Source: Sphingobacteriia bacterium RIFOXYC2_FULL_35_18 (GTDB lineage Bacteria; Bacteroidota; Bacteroidia; Chitinophagales; Chitinophagaceae). Taken from it: a stretch of DNA of 64,000 nt. Position numbers and translations under genes: made by a program. Within the stretch, counting starts at the first letter, position 1, and every line of letters starts with the position of its first letter. Positions 42,036-52,199 of this stretch are shown here, piece by piece. The DNA lies in NCBI GenBank assembly GCA_001829005.1, contig MIAG01000002.1, positions 564,837-628,836 of the forward strand. The letters run 5' to 3'. A model generated the notes under the pieces. That model ran no database searches and was not told where the DNA came from. It saw nothing but the letters and a program-made list of their open reading frames with translations.

Positions 42036-42629
42036 TTATGTATTTTTTAGTGCAATAGTTCTTTGAACATATTTACCCAATATATCAAACTCAATATTCA
42101 CCTTATCCCCCACTTGAAGCTGATGAATACCAGTATTAGCATAGGTATAGGGGATTATAGCCACCGTAAACGCAGATTCGCTCACATTAAAACAAGTTAA
42201 ACTAGTCCCATTAACCGCCACAGAGCCCTTTTCGATGACTAATGCCGCAAATGCAGGATCAAACTCAAAACGATATTCCCAACTGCCATCTAGCGTTATA
42301 GCTTCTGTACATGTAGCTGTGCAATCTACATGCCCTTGAACAATATGACCATCCAAACGACCATTCATTTGCATACATCGTTCCAGATTAATTTTTTTAC
42401 CTACCACCCAATCCAATAAATTGGTTTTGCGAATGGTTTCTTCAATAGCAGTAACCTGGTATTGATTGCCATTGATTTGTTCAACTGTTAAGCAAACCCC
42501 ATCATGGGCCAAACTCTGGTCTACTTTTAATTCAGAAGCCATTGCTGCACTAATTGTATAAGTAATATTGGATCCATTTTGTGCAATGGACTCCACAGTA
42601 CCCAATTGTTCTATAATTCCAGTAAACAT
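42036..42629 (-). CDS. ribE: Riboflavin synthase alpha chain
   Basis: MFTGIIEQLGTVESI...HDGVCLTVE...GRLDGHIVQGHVDCTA...VEKGSVAVNGTSLTCFNV-like lumazine-binding repeats. Confidence 0.95.
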   Translation of the reverse strand: MFTGIIEQLGTVESIAQNGSNITYTISAAMASELKVDQSLAHDGVCLTVEQINGNQYQVTAIEETIRKTNLLDWVVGKKINLERCMQMNGRLDGHIVQGHVDCTATCTEAITLDGSWEYRFEFDPAFAALVIEKGSVAVNGTSLTCFNVSESAFTVAIIPYTYANTGIHQLQVGDKVNIEFDILGKYVQRTIALKNT

Positions 42630-42652
42630 ATCGTTCTTAATTGTGGCGATTA

Positions 42653-44509
42653 TTAAATCTGTTTTCCTTTTAATGCCCCACTTACCGCCTGATCCATAGC
42701 TCTTTCCGCAAAAGGTCTACTGATTTCATTCAATTCTTCTATTTTAGATTGAATTAAATTTTTATCATCCATCGTTAAAGCCATCTGCAAATTTTGCATG
42801 GCACCAGCAGTTGCAATCATTTCTTCTTTGGTTAGTAACAAAGCATTCTTCGCAATAAACTTTTCGGTCACAGAAAGAATTTGCTCCGCTTCGGTTCTGG
42901 CTTCAACCAATGCACGAGTAACCATATCGTCTTTGGCATGCGTAATACTATCCATGAGCATTTGCTCTACCTCTGCATCAGTTAATCCATACTGAGGCTT
43001 CACTTCAATACTTTGCTCTACCCCACTTCTTAATTCTTTTGCCCTAACCGATAAAATTCCATCTGCATTTATGAGGAAGCTCACTTCTACTTTAGGCATG
43101 CCAGCGGGCATACCTGGTATGCCTTTAAAATTAAACTCCGCTAGTTTTCGATTGTGTTGAACTAAATCTCGCTCACCTTGAAAAACGGAGATTCGCATAG
43201 AACCCTGACCATCAATTTGCGTGGTGTATTGTCTAGCAGCCCTATTGGGAATTTTAGCATTTCTTGGAATCAACACATCCATCAATCCACCCATAGTCTC
43301 GATCCCTAAACTGAGTGGCGTAATATCTAATAATAAAAAATCTTTATTGTTTCCTGCCAAAATATCTGCTTGCACTGCAGCACCAATTGCTACCACTTCA
43401 TCTGGATTTACAGAATCATTCACAGGCCTATTAAAATAGGCACTCACTTTTTCTTTTACTAGTGGAACACGTGTACTTCCCCCAACCATAATAACTGAAT
43501 CAATTTCAGCAACCTGCAAACCCGCATCAGCTAGGGCTTTGCGGCAACAATCGATGGTTTTTATAACCAAAGGAAGCAAGCATTGCTCAAGTTCTGCTTT
43601 AGTTATTGAAACGTTGTAGCCACTCCAATCTGCTTTAAAATCAGCTGAATTACTCAAGGTCTTTTTAGCTTCTTCCGCTAATAAACGCAGCGATTGTAAT
43701 ACCGCTTTATCGTTTTGCACCGCATTAAATGGAACCCCAATTTGATTCAACCAAAACTCCATAATGGCTCTATCAAAATCGTCTCCACCTAAATAAGTGT
43801 CTCCATTAGTACTTAGCACTTCAAAAATTCCATTGGTAATTTTTAAAATGGATACATCAAATGTACCTCCTCCTAAATCGTACACAGCAATGGTTTTCTC
43901 TTCTTCTTTATTTAAACCCAACCCATAAGCCAAGCTCGCTGCAGTAGGTTCATTTACAATGCGTAGTACATCTAATCCTGCCAACTTACCCGCATCTCTG
44001 GTAGCCTGCCTTTGTGCATCATTAAAATAAGCTGGAACCGTAATTACCGCTTTAGTAACAGGCGTTTTAAGAATATGTTCCGCCCTCGATTTTAACTCTT
44101 TTAAAATAAAGGAACTGAGTTCAATGGGCGAATAGAAACGATCCCCAATCTGTACTTTCACTAAACTATCGGTATCGTCGTCAATTACTTTGTAGGTGAA
44201 AAATCCAGCATTATCTTTTACATCTTTATAGCTTTTGCCCATCAAGCGTTTGGCGCTAAAAATGGTGTTAGATGGATCAGATTCTAAATACAATTTAGCC
44301 TGTTCACCCACTTCAGCATTACCAAACGCATCAAAGTGCACCACACTAGGAACCAAACTGCTGCTATTGAATTCTTTCAAAGCCACAGGCTGTTTGCTTT
44401 CTGGGTGAATGATCGCTACTAAACTATTGGTAGTGCCTAAATCAATCCCTACAATAACTTCTGCCTGTTGCAAACTACCGGTTGCTATATTAATGCCAAT
44501 TTTAGCCAT
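42653..44509 (-). CDS. hscA: Hsp70-family Fe-S cluster assembly chaperone HscA-like
   Basis: [74 protein letters not shown]; 618 aa and N-terminus differ from DnaK. Confidence 0.87.
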   Translation of the reverse strand: MAKIGINIATGSLQQAEVIVGIDLGTTNSLVAIIHPESKQPVALKEFNSSSLVPSVVHFDAFGNAEVGEQAKLYLESDPSNTIFSAKRLMGKSYKDVKDNAGFFTYKVIDDDTDSLVKVQIGDRFYSPIELSSFILKELKSRAEHILKTPVTKAVITVPAYFNDAQRQATRDAGKLAGLDVLRIVNEPTAASLAYGLGLNKEEEKTIAVYDLGGGTFDVSILKITNGIFEVLSTNGDTYLGGDDFDRAIMEFWLNQIGVPFNAVQNDKAVLQSLRLLAEEAKKTLSNSADFKADWSGYNVSITKAELEQCLLPLVIKTIDCCRKALADAGLQVAEIDSVIMVGGSTRVPLVKEKVSAYFNRPVNDSVNPDEVVAIGAAVQADILAGNNKDFLLLDITPLSLGIETMGGLMDVLIPRNAKIPNRAARQYTTQIDGQGSMRISVFQGERDLVQHNRKLAEFNFKGIPGMPAGMPKVEVSFLINADGILSVRAKELRSGVEQSIEVKPQYGLTDAEVEQMLMDSITHAKDDMVTRALVEARTEAEQILSVTEKFIAKNALLLTKEEMIATAGAMQNLQMALTMDDKNLIQSKIEELNEISRPFAERAMDQAVSGALKGKQI

Positions 44510-44583
44510 AATGATTCTTTCAAAAAATAAAGTACAAAAATACTACAAATGGCCACCGCAGTTGTTGCGATTTGCGAAATCAA

Positions 44584-44970
44584 TTAATGAGTAGGATCCT
44601 GAACAACGGTTGTTGAACTGGCAAAATCGTGTAAGGGACCACCTAAAAAAGGACCAAAAAAAAGGTCAACAATGGTTAGCCTCATCATACTTCTTAGTAA
44701 AATCATGAACCAAGCTGCTCTCTTTCCGTTTTTTGCAACTACCCTTGAATGGGTAAACCATTTGCCTGGTGTTTTAGCAAAAATCAATTCGAAAAAACTA
44801 TAATACCCAAACATAGTAGGAAAAAAGAACCAACCGAAATGCAAAGGCGTATAGCGCCAATAAACTACATAAAAATTATACCACCGAAAAAGTAGCATTG
44901 CTAAAATGGTCAACAAAATCGTATCAATAAAAAAATTCAATGAACGTGTGCCGTCGCCAACTTTTAACAT
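44584..44970 (-). CDS. RDD family membrane protein
   Basis: RSLNFFIDTILLTILAMLLFRW...PTMFGYYSFFELIFAKTPGKWFTHSRVVAKNGKRA. Confidence 0.82.
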   Translation of the reverse strand: MLKVGDGTRSLNFFIDTILLTILAMLLFRWYNFYVVYWRYTPLHFGWFFFPTMFGYYSFFELIFAKTPGKWFTHSRVVAKNGKRAAWFMILLRSMMRLTIVDLFFGPFLGGPLHDFASSTTVVQDPTH

Positions 44971-45052
44971 AAGTACCTATTTACAAAGCAAATTTAAGGC
45001 AATGATTCCATGCGGGTAACTTTTGTACATTTGCCACTCAAATTTGAATGCA

Positions 45053-46336
45053 ATGAATTTAGTTGAGGAATTACGTTGGAGGGGAATGCTCCAGGATATC
45101 ATGCCAGGTACAGAAGAATTATTAAACAAAGAAATGGTGTCGGGCTATATTGGTTTTGACCCAACATCAGACAGTTTACATATTGGGAGCTTGGTTCCTA
45201 TTTTATTATTGGTTCATTTACAAAAAGCAGGACACAAGCCATATGCACTAGTAGGCGGTGCAACAGGCATGATTGGAGACCCTAGCTTTAAAAGTGAAGA
45301 AAGAAATTTATTGAGTGAAGAAACTTTGCAACATAATTTAGCGGGCATCAAAAAACAACTAAGCAAGTTTTTAGACTTTACTGGAGAAGCGCCCAACAAA
45401 GCGGAGATGGTAAACAACTATGATTGGTTCAAAGATTTTAGTTTTTTACATTTTATAAGAGATGTAGGTAAGCATATAACAGTAAACTACATGATGAGTA
45501 AAGACAGTGTTCGTAAGCGGCTAGATGGCAATACGGGCATGAGTTTTACAGAGTTTACTTACCAATTGATTCAGGGATATGATTTTTACTGGTTGTACCA
45601 AAACAAAAATTGCAAATTGCAAATGGGCGGTAGTGACCAATGGGGAAATATTGTTACTGGAACAGAAATCATCAGAAGAAAAGCAGGCGGGGAAGCATTC
45701 GCGTTTACTTGTCCATTGCTAACTAAAGCAGATGGTGGAAAATTTGGGAAAACAGAAAGAGGAAATGTTTGGTTAGATCCAGAAAAAACATCTCCATATC
45801 AGTTTTATCAATTCTGGCTAAATGCCAGTGATGAAGATGCCACTAAATGGATTAAAATTTTCACACTATTGCCAAAGGAACAGATCAACCAATTAATTGC
45901 CGAACATGCAACTGCTCCACATGCCAGGGCTTTACAGAAAAAATTAGCAGAAGAAATTACTTGCTTTGTACACAGCAAGGAAGACTATGAATTTGCAGTA
46001 AAAGCATCAGAAATTCTTTTTGGTAACGCTTCTACTGAATTATTGACTTCATTGAACGAAAAACAATTATTGCAAGTAATGGAGGGTGTTCCTACTGCAG
46101 AAATAGGACGTACACAAGTAAATGATGGATATGATTTAATTAGCTTGTTAGCAGATGCAGGCATTACGCCAAGTAAAGGAGAAGCTAAAAAATTATTAGC
46201 AGCTGGAGGAATAGCCATCAACAAAGAAAAATTGACTGCAGAGAAAACAACAGTCAACGCACAAGACTTGCTACAAGACAAATATATCTTGGTACAAAAA
46301 GGAAAGAAAAACTATTTCTTACTAAAAGTTATTTAA
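45053..46336 (+). CDS. tyrS: Tyrosyl-tRNA synthetase
   Basis: [20 protein letters not shown] (HIGH), [13 protein letters not shown] (KMSKS-like), C-terminal S4 domain; ATG 45053 preferred over 45023. Confidence 0.97.
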   Translation: MNLVEELRWRGMLQDIMPGTEELLNKEMVSGYIGFDPTSDSLHIGSLVPILLLVHLQKAGHKPYALVGGATGMIGDPSFKSEERNLLSEETLQHNLAGIKKQLSKFLDFTGEAPNKAEMVNNYDWFKDFSFLHFIRDVGKHITVNYMMSKDSVRKRLDGNTGMSFTEFTYQLIQGYDFYWLYQNKNCKLQMGGSDQWGNIVTGTEIIRRKAGGEAFAFTCPLLTKADGGKFGKTERGNVWLDPEKTSPYQFYQFWLNASDEDATKWIKIFTLLPKEQINQLIAEHATAPHARALQKKLAEEITCFVHSKEDYEFAVKASEILFGNASTELLTSLNEKQLLQVMEGVPTAEIGRTQVNDGYDLISLLADAGITPSKGEAKKLLAAGGIAINKEKLTAEKTTVNAQDLLQDKYILVQKGKKNYFLLKVI

Positions 46337-47023
46337 GCATTTTAGTTCTTTCCAAATAGTCTGAGCTACAAACAAATTTCCTTTTGCGTTTAAATGCACA
46401 CGATCTGAAGTCAACAACCCTTTCTCATCATTGGAAGGGTTGTTTGCTATTAGGTAGTTTTGAAATTCAGTCCTTAAATCTACACAAGGCAATTGGTTTG
46501 TTTTGGCATAGTATCGCAACCAATTACTGTACATATTCAATTCACCATCTTGTTCATTAGAATTGTCTTTTCTTTCCCCTATAACAGATGGAGTACAAAC
46601 CATTACTTTAATATTTGCAGCTTGTAGTTTTTTTACAATCACATCATAGAACTCGCCAAATTTTACATAATCCGTTCCTGTACCTGCTAAGCGCTTATGC
46701 CATATATCGTTAATGCCAACATAAATTACTACAATATCTGGCTGCTTACTCAATACATCTTTTTCTAACCTTAAGTACAAATCGGTTACTTTATTACCAC
46801 TAATTCCAGCACCCACTAATTCAAATTCTTCGGATTTATTTTCTGACTTAATAATATCTTCCATCAAACGTATGTATCCACCAGCACCTGCACCCATTTG
46901 TGTTATAGAATCGCCAAAAAAGACTACTTTTTTCTTTTTATGCAACGTAAAACTCATTAATAAAATTGAAGTAAAAAATACAGATAGAGCAATCCATTTT
47001 TTCATGGTGGTAATTTTGTACAA
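46322..47023 (-). CDS. SGNH/GDSL hydrolase family lipase/esterase
   Basis: [52 protein letters not shown]. Confidence 0.9.
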   Translation of the reverse strand: MYKITTMKKWIALSVFFTSILLMSFTLHKKKKVVFFGDSITQMGAGAGGYIRLMEDIIKSENKSEEFELVGAGISGNKVTDLYLRLEKDVLSKQPDIVVIYVGINDIWHKRLAGTGTDYVKFGEFYDVIVKKLQAANIKVMVCTPSVIGERKDNSNEQDGELNMYSNWLRYYAKTNQLPCVDLRTEFQNYLIANNPSNDEKGLLTSDRVHLNAKGNLFVAQTIWKELKCLNNF

Positions 47024-47047
47024 TTTAATTGAACTATAAGTAACAGA

Positions 47048-47938
47048 CTAATAAATATCTGTCATAACAGGAGTGGTATGTTCTCCCATCAATTCAACAA
47101 AGGTTCTTTCTTTCACTTTAAATCCATTCCCTTTCGCACAAAAATGAACATGCAAATTTTCGATACTCAACGGATTGCCTTCAGGAATATCGGCCAAGTT
47201 GCTGTGTTTAACATCATGGCCATCCACTATAATCACTGGACCGCTCCCTATTGCTTCCATATTATTTCCTTGGGTAATCAACATGCCCGTATCTTCTCCC
47301 AATCCAATACCAATACAAGAAGGGTTAGCAGACACCGCTTGGGCCAATCTTGCGAAACGCCCTCTTTTTTCAAAATGCGAATCAAAAATAACGCCATCCA
47401 TAAAACCCAAACCAGTAGTGATTTTCACTTCCCCTTTTAAATGGGCACGCGTAGCATTGCCTTCATAAATCATGGTACTGCTCATGGCCATTGCACCCGC
47501 AGAAGTACCTGCTATTACAAAATTTTCCTTTCGATATCTGTCTTGTATAATATCTAGAAAACGAGTCCCGCCAAAAATAGTGGTCAATCTTAATTGATTG
47601 CCCCCACTAAACATAACACAATTGCATTGTTGAATTCTTTCAATGTATTCGGGCTTTTGCGCGTCTTCTCTGTTTCTGATATGAATGATGTGCACATTGG
47701 TGCAACCTATTTTACCAAATGCATCCAAGTAATTTTCTCCTACTTCATAAGGAATGGTAGAAGCCGTAGTAACTACCTCTATATTAGCGTCTGATCCCCC
47801 AGCTTCTGCTACAATTCTTCTTAATATGCCTAATTCAAAAAAATTAAGGTTGTTTCTGAAAATCGCCCCTTTCTCTAAATCTGACCCTTTATCTTCTGCG
47901 CCACCGATGGCGATTAATTTACCTTTTGGAATTTGCAT
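47048..47938 (-). CDS. cphB: Cyanophycinase
   Basis: KGKLIAIGGAEDKG, NCVMFSGGNQLRLTTIFGGT, VIAGTSAGAMAMSSTMIYEG, GLGFMDGVIFDSHFEKRGRFARL, GIGLGEDTGMLI. Confidence 0.93.
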   Translation of the reverse strand: MQIPKGKLIAIGGAEDKGSDLEKGAIFRNNLNFFELGILRRIVAEAGGSDANIEVVTTASTIPYEVGENYLDAFGKIGCTNVHIIHIRNREDAQKPEYIERIQQCNCVMFSGGNQLRLTTIFGGTRFLDIIQDRYRKENFVIAGTSAGAMAMSSTMIYEGNATRAHLKGEVKITTGLGFMDGVIFDSHFEKRGRFARLAQAVSANPSCIGIGLGEDTGMLITQGNNMEAIGSGPVIIVDGHDVKHSNLADIPEGNPLSIENLHVHFCAKGNGFKVKERTFVELMGEHTTPVMTDIY

Positions 47939-48032
47939 GCTTTACTATTATCGTTCCACAAAAATAAGCGTTTTGATTTCCCCCCGCTTATACAAAAATT
48001 CAATATATTCAATGTTCCCCAAATAATGGTAT

Positions 48033-50651
48033 ATGAAAATAGAGGAATTAAAAATATTAAGAGGGCCCAATTATTGGAGCATTCGTCGTACAAAGCTGAT
48101 TCAAATGAAATTGGATTTGCAAGAAATGGAGCAAAGACCCACCAATACTATTGAAGGGTTTGGCGATCGCTTAGCTGCTTTATTTCCTAGCATGTATGCG
48201 CATCGTTGTAGTGTAGGACAACCTGGAGGATTTTTTCAACGAGTAGCAGAAGGCACTTGGATGGGGCATGTAATTGAGCATATTGCACTAGAATTACAAA
48301 CATTGGCTGGAATGAATACCGGATTTGGAAGAACCAGAGGAACCGGCGAGCCAGGAAAATATTTTGTAGTCATCAGTTATTTAGAAGAAGATGCAGGTAT
48401 ATATGCAGCAAAAGCTGCTGTTAAAATTGCTGAAGCATTAACAGATGGCACCCCTTATGATTTAACAGAAGACATACAACAGTTAAGAGAAATCAGAGAA
48501 GATACTCGCTTAGGACCTTCTACAGGTTGTATTGTTGAAGAAGCGGCCAAAAGAGGTATTCCGCATTTAAGATTGAACAAACATAGCTTAGTACAACTGG
48601 GTTATGGCGTAAATCAAAAAAGAATTCGCGCAACCATTGCTTCTACTACAGGAAATATTGCAGTGGATATTGCTTGTGATAAAGAAGAAACTAAAAATTT
48701 ATTAGGGGCTGCGGAAATTCCTGTTCCAAGAGGAACCGTTGTTAGAACCATTGCAGGTTTAGAAGAAGCTGTTGAAAAATTTGGCTACCCATTAGTAATT
48801 AAACCAATTGATGGCAATCACGGCAAGGGTAACACTACCAATATTACCACTTGGGAGCAAGCAGAAAAAGCATTTGAAAGTGCCAAACTATATGGTCGCT
48901 CAGTGATTGTAGAAAAATTTATTACTGGGTTTGATTTTAGAATTTTGGTGATCAATTATAAATTCATTTGTGCAGCGTTAAGAACTCCTGCATCTGTAGT
49001 TGGAGATGGTATTCATACCATTCAATGGCTCATTGATGAAACCAATAAAGATCCACGTAGAGGATATGGGCACGAGAAAGTGTTGACTCAAATTACAGTT
49101 GATGATAGCACCATGAAAATGTTGGATGAAAAGGGCTACACACTTGAGACGATTCCGCCCGTTGGCGAATTGGTGCTACTCAAAACAACAGCCAATTTAT
49201 CTACTGGTGGTACATCAACAGATGTGACCGATGAAGTGCATCCAGAAAATATTGTGATGTGCGAACGCATTGCCAAAATCATTGGCTTAGATATTTGTGG
49301 CATTGATATTATGGCGCAAGATTTACAAACACCTGTTTCATCAAATGGAGGTGCCATACTAGAAGTGAATGCTGCTCCAGGTTTCAGAATGCATATTGAT
49401 CCTACGGAAGGCTTGGGCCGAAATGTAGCAGAGCCAGTGATTGATATGTTGTTCCCCGACCGGAGTAATGGAAGAATCCCTATCATTGCTATTACGGGTA
49501 CAAATGGTAAAACCACCACTACTAGATTAACTGCGCATATTTCTAAAACGGCAGGTAAAAAAGTAGGCTATACCACCAGTGATGGCGTATACATACAAAA
49601 TCAATTATTAATGAAGGGGGATTGTACCGGTCCTATTTCGGCACAGTTTGTTTTAAAGGATCCCACTGTAGATTTTGCCGTATTGGAATGTGCAAGAGGG
49701 GGTATATTAAAAAATGGTTTAGCATTTGAACACTGTGATGTTGGTATTGTAACCAATGTTGCAAGTGATCATATAGGCTTAGGCGGCATCAATAGTGTAG
49801 AACAAATGGCCCGCGTAAAAGCAGTAGTGCCTGAAACAGTTTACCCGCATGGCTATGCAGTATTAAATGCGGAAGATGATTTGGTGTATGCCATGAAAAA
49901 AGACCTGAAGTGCAATGTGGCGCTGTTTAGTATGGACGAAAATAATCCACGCATTCAAGAACATTGTAAAAAAGGAGGATTGGCAACCGTATACGAAAAT
50001 GGATACATCAGTATTTTAAAAGGGACCTGGAAAATCAGGGTATGCCATGTAAAAGACATCCCCCTAACTTTTGAAGGTAAAGCAGTACACAATATTGCCA
50101 ACTGTTTGCCAAGTGTGATGGCCACTTATTTGTTTAAGAGCATTACCATTGAAGACATTAGAACGGGATTACAAACATTTATTTCCAGCAGTATCACCAC
50201 GCCTGGTCGATTGAATTTTTTCCATTTTAAGCATTTTACTTTCTTGGCCGATTTTGCACATAATCCACATGGATTAAAATTACTTTGCCAGTTTGTAGAG
50301 CAGCTAGACTACCCTTATAAAGTGGGGGTCATCAGTGGAACAGGCGACAGAAGAGACGAGGATATTCGTGAATTGGGGAGCATATCCGCCGCTTATTTTG
50401 ACGAAATCATCATTCGCTGCGATAAGAACTTGCGAGGAAGAACTGCAGAAGAAATTATTGCTTTATTGCAAGAAGGGGTTAATTCAGTGAACCCAAATAT
50501 CCCTCAAACTGTTATAGCTAATGAGAATTTGGCGCTGGAACATATTTACGCCAATTACAAACCAGGCGCTTTGTATACCATCATGTGTGATGTGGTAGCG
50601 GGAGCTTTGGATAAGATTAAAGAATTGAAAGACAGGGAGTCTGCAAGCTAA
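48033..50651 (+). CDS. cphA: Cyanophycin synthetase
   Basis: 872 aa: N-terminal domain, ATP-grasp (YPLVIKPIDGNHGKGNTTNI), Mur-ligase-like domain (IIAITGTNGKTTTTRLTAHI). Confidence 0.96.
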   Translation: MKIEELKILRGPNYWSIRRTKLIQMKLDLQEMEQRPTNTIEGFGDRLAALFPSMYAHRCSVGQPGGFFQRVAEGTWMGHVIEHIALELQTLAGMNTGFGRTRGTGEPGKYFVVISYLEEDAGIYAAKAAVKIAEALTDGTPYDLTEDIQQLREIREDTRLGPSTGCIVEEAAKRGIPHLRLNKHSLVQLGYGVNQKRIRATIASTTGNIAVDIACDKEETKNLLGAAEIPVPRGTVVRTIAGLEEAVEKFGYPLVIKPIDGNHGKGNTTNITTWEQAEKAFESAKLYGRSVIVEKFITGFDFRILVINYKFICAALRTPASVVGDGIHTIQWLIDETNKDPRRGYGHEKVLTQITVDDSTMKMLDEKGYTLETIPPVGELVLLKTTANLSTGGTSTDVTDEVHPENIVMCERIAKIIGLDICGIDIMAQDLQTPVSSNGGAILEVNAAPGFRMHIDPTEGLGRNVAEPVIDMLFPDRSNGRIPIIAITGTNGKTTTTRLTAHISKTAGKKVGYTTSDGVYIQNQLLMKGDCTGPISAQFVLKDPTVDFAVLECARGGILKNGLAFEHCDVGIVTNVASDHIGLGGINSVEQMARVKAVVPETVYPHGYAVLNAEDDLVYAMKKDLKCNVALFSMDENNPRIQEHCKKGGLATVYENGYISILKGTWKIRVCHVKDIPLTFEGKAVHNIANCLPSVMATYLFKSITIEDIRTGLQTFISSSITTPGRLNFFHFKHFTFLADFAHNPHGLKLLCQFVEQLDYPYKVGVISGTGDRRDEDIRELGSISAAYFDEIIIRCDKNLRGRTAEEIIALLQEGVNSVNPNIPQTVIANENLALEHIYANYKPGALYTIMCDVVAGALDKIKELKDRESAS

Positions 50652-50698
50652 TAGCAGTCGGGATTTTGAAAGAAAATGAGAAATTTCGAATTAAAAAA

Positions 50699-50730
50699 TT
50701 TGGAACAATTGACTCCTAGTCCTATTTTTG
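50699..50730 (+). promoter_or_regulatory. Bacteroidota-type promoter for tRNA-Gln
   Basis: TTTG-N20-TATTTTTG, about 29 nt upstream of the mature tRNA 5' end. Confidence 0.75.
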
Positions 50731-50758
50731 CAGCCCATTCCAAAAGAATGGGTCGGAT

Positions 50759-50829
50759 TGCCTGATAGTATAAGGGTAGTACAACTGATTTTGGTTCAGT
50801 ATGTCTTGGTTCGAATCCAGGTCGGGCAA
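50759..50829 (+). tRNA. tRNA-Gln (TTG)
   Basis: TGCCTGA...ACTGA-TTTTGGT-TCAGT...GGTTCGAATCC...TCGGGCA-A. Confidence 0.92.
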
Positions 50830-50833
50830 CAAG

Positions 50834-50866
50834 AAACCCGCAGCGAAAGCTGCGGGTTTTGTTTTT
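50834..50866 (+). terminator. Intrinsic terminator of tRNA-Gln
   Basis: AAACCCGCAGC-GAAA-GCTGCGGGTTT then TGTTTTTT. Confidence 0.92.
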
Positions 50867-50945
50867 TAAGCGAGCGACATGAGCTTGCTCAATGGAGCGA
50901 GTGAAAAAACAAAACGAGCGCCGCGTTTACACGGTGCGTAGTTTC

Positions 50946-51128
50946 TTGGGTAATGCAAAGCGGTGTTGGATGGCCGAAGGCAATCCGTTTACGCGGTGCG
51001 CGGTTTCTTGGGTAATGTAAAGCGGGGTTGGATGGCCGAAGGCAATCCAAGCTTGCGAATTCAATCGCCTTCGGCAACGAGAGGCGTTTGGGTAATGCAA
51101 AGCGGGGTTGGATGGCCGAAGGCAATCC
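50946..51128. repeat. Three 41-bp direct repeats with REP-like imperfect hairpins
   Basis: TTGGGTAATGYAAAGCGGKGTTGGATGGCCGAAGGCAATCC at 50946-50986, 51008-51048, 51088-51128. Confidence 0.9.
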
Positions 51129-51198
51129 AAATCAGCGAAGCTAATCCAAAGGCAAGGCCGCAGTCAATCCATAACCCCTATTCTCATATCTTTATCGA

Positions 51199-52113
51199 AT
51201 GAGATTATGCCTATTCCTACTCATTATTTTTCCTGCTTATATTTTACAAGCACAACCCAGCATCATCATCTTAGGCACAACCCAAGATGCAGGTTCCCCC
51301 CAAATAGGATGCACCAAAGACTGTTGCAAAAATCTTTTTAATCAACCTGACCATTCAAGGCAAGTTGTATCAGTAGGATTATTTGACCCTAATAAAAAAA
51401 TAAGCTACCTATTTGAAGCCACTCCAGATATTAGTAAGCAATTAAGACTTTTAAAAACATACAGTAAATCACCTACAGATTTGCCCAATGGTATATTTTT
51501 AACGCATGCACATATTGGACATTATACTGGACTGATGTACCTAGGAAAAGAAGCAATGAATGCAAAACAATTACCAGTTTATGCAATGCCCAAAATGAAA
51601 TCTTTTCTTGAACAAAATGGCCCTTGGAGTCAATTGGTGACTCAACAAAATATATTGATTAAAGACCTATCATTTAACCAACCTTTGCGCTTAAGTGATT
51701 CCCTATCGGTTACGCCGATTTTAGTTCCTCACCGAGATGAATATTCAGAAACGGTTGGTTACCTTATCAGTGGCCCTAGAAAAAAATTACTCTTTATTCC
51801 TGATATAGATAAATGGGAAAAATGGAATCAAGATATTAATACATTAATTAAACAAGTAGACTTTGCGTTAATTGATGCCACTTTTTTTGATGCAGCTGAA
51901 ATCAATAACAGACCCATCAGTGAAATACCACACCCGTTTGTTGTAGAAAGTATGGAACGATTTGCAGTGATGCCATTAAAAGAAAAACAGAAAATACATT
52001 TCATTCATTTTAATCATACCAATCCGTTATTGAACATCAACAGTGAAGCCAGTGAACAAATATTGAAAGCGGGTTTCAAAATTGCAAAACAAGGCCTTGA
52101 GTTTAAACTATAA
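51199..52113 (+). CDS. Secreted MBL-fold metallo-hydrolase (PqqB-like)
   Basis: Signal peptide; IIILGTTQDAGSPQIGCTKDCCKN; FLTHAHIGHYTGLMYLGKEAM; FIPDIDKWEKW; IHFIHFNHTNPLL. Confidence 0.85.
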   Translation: MRLCLFLLIIFPAYILQAQPSIIILGTTQDAGSPQIGCTKDCCKNLFNQPDHSRQVVSVGLFDPNKKISYLFEATPDISKQLRLLKTYSKSPTDLPNGIFLTHAHIGHYTGLMYLGKEAMNAKQLPVYAMPKMKSFLEQNGPWSQLVTQQNILIKDLSFNQPLRLSDSLSVTPILVPHRDEYSETVGYLISGPRKKLLFIPDIDKWEKWNQDINTLIKQVDFALIDATFFDAAEINNRPISEIPHPFVVESMERFAVMPLKEKQKIHFIHFNHTNPLLNINSEASEQILKAGFKIAKQGLEFKL

Positions 52114-52143
52114 TTAATAAACTAATTCTTATCAACCAAAGAA

Positions 52144-52177
52144 TATAATTTCTGCTGTAGATTAAGCTGAAATTATA
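52144..52177. terminator. Inverted repeat between convergent genes, possible bidirectional terminator
   Basis: TATAATTTCTGCT-gtagatta-AGCTGAAATTATA, near-perfect 13-bp arms, no long T tract. Confidence 0.45.
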
Positions 52178-52199
52178 CATGCTTGTTTATTTTTGCAGT

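Noticed and set aside
45026-45033. TACATTTG as promoter of tyrS
   Set aside because: Good -7 box but no TTTG at the right spacing; kept out of the feature list.
50946-51128. Possible CRISPR array
   Set aside because: Only three units, unequal spacing (62 and 80 bp), spacers partly repeat-derived, no cas genes.
50889-51202. Overlapping ORFs on both strands through the repeat region (50889-51125, 50927-51130, 50963-51202)
   Set aside because: They exist because the GC-rich repeats lack stops; same peptide repeats in several frames, no start context.
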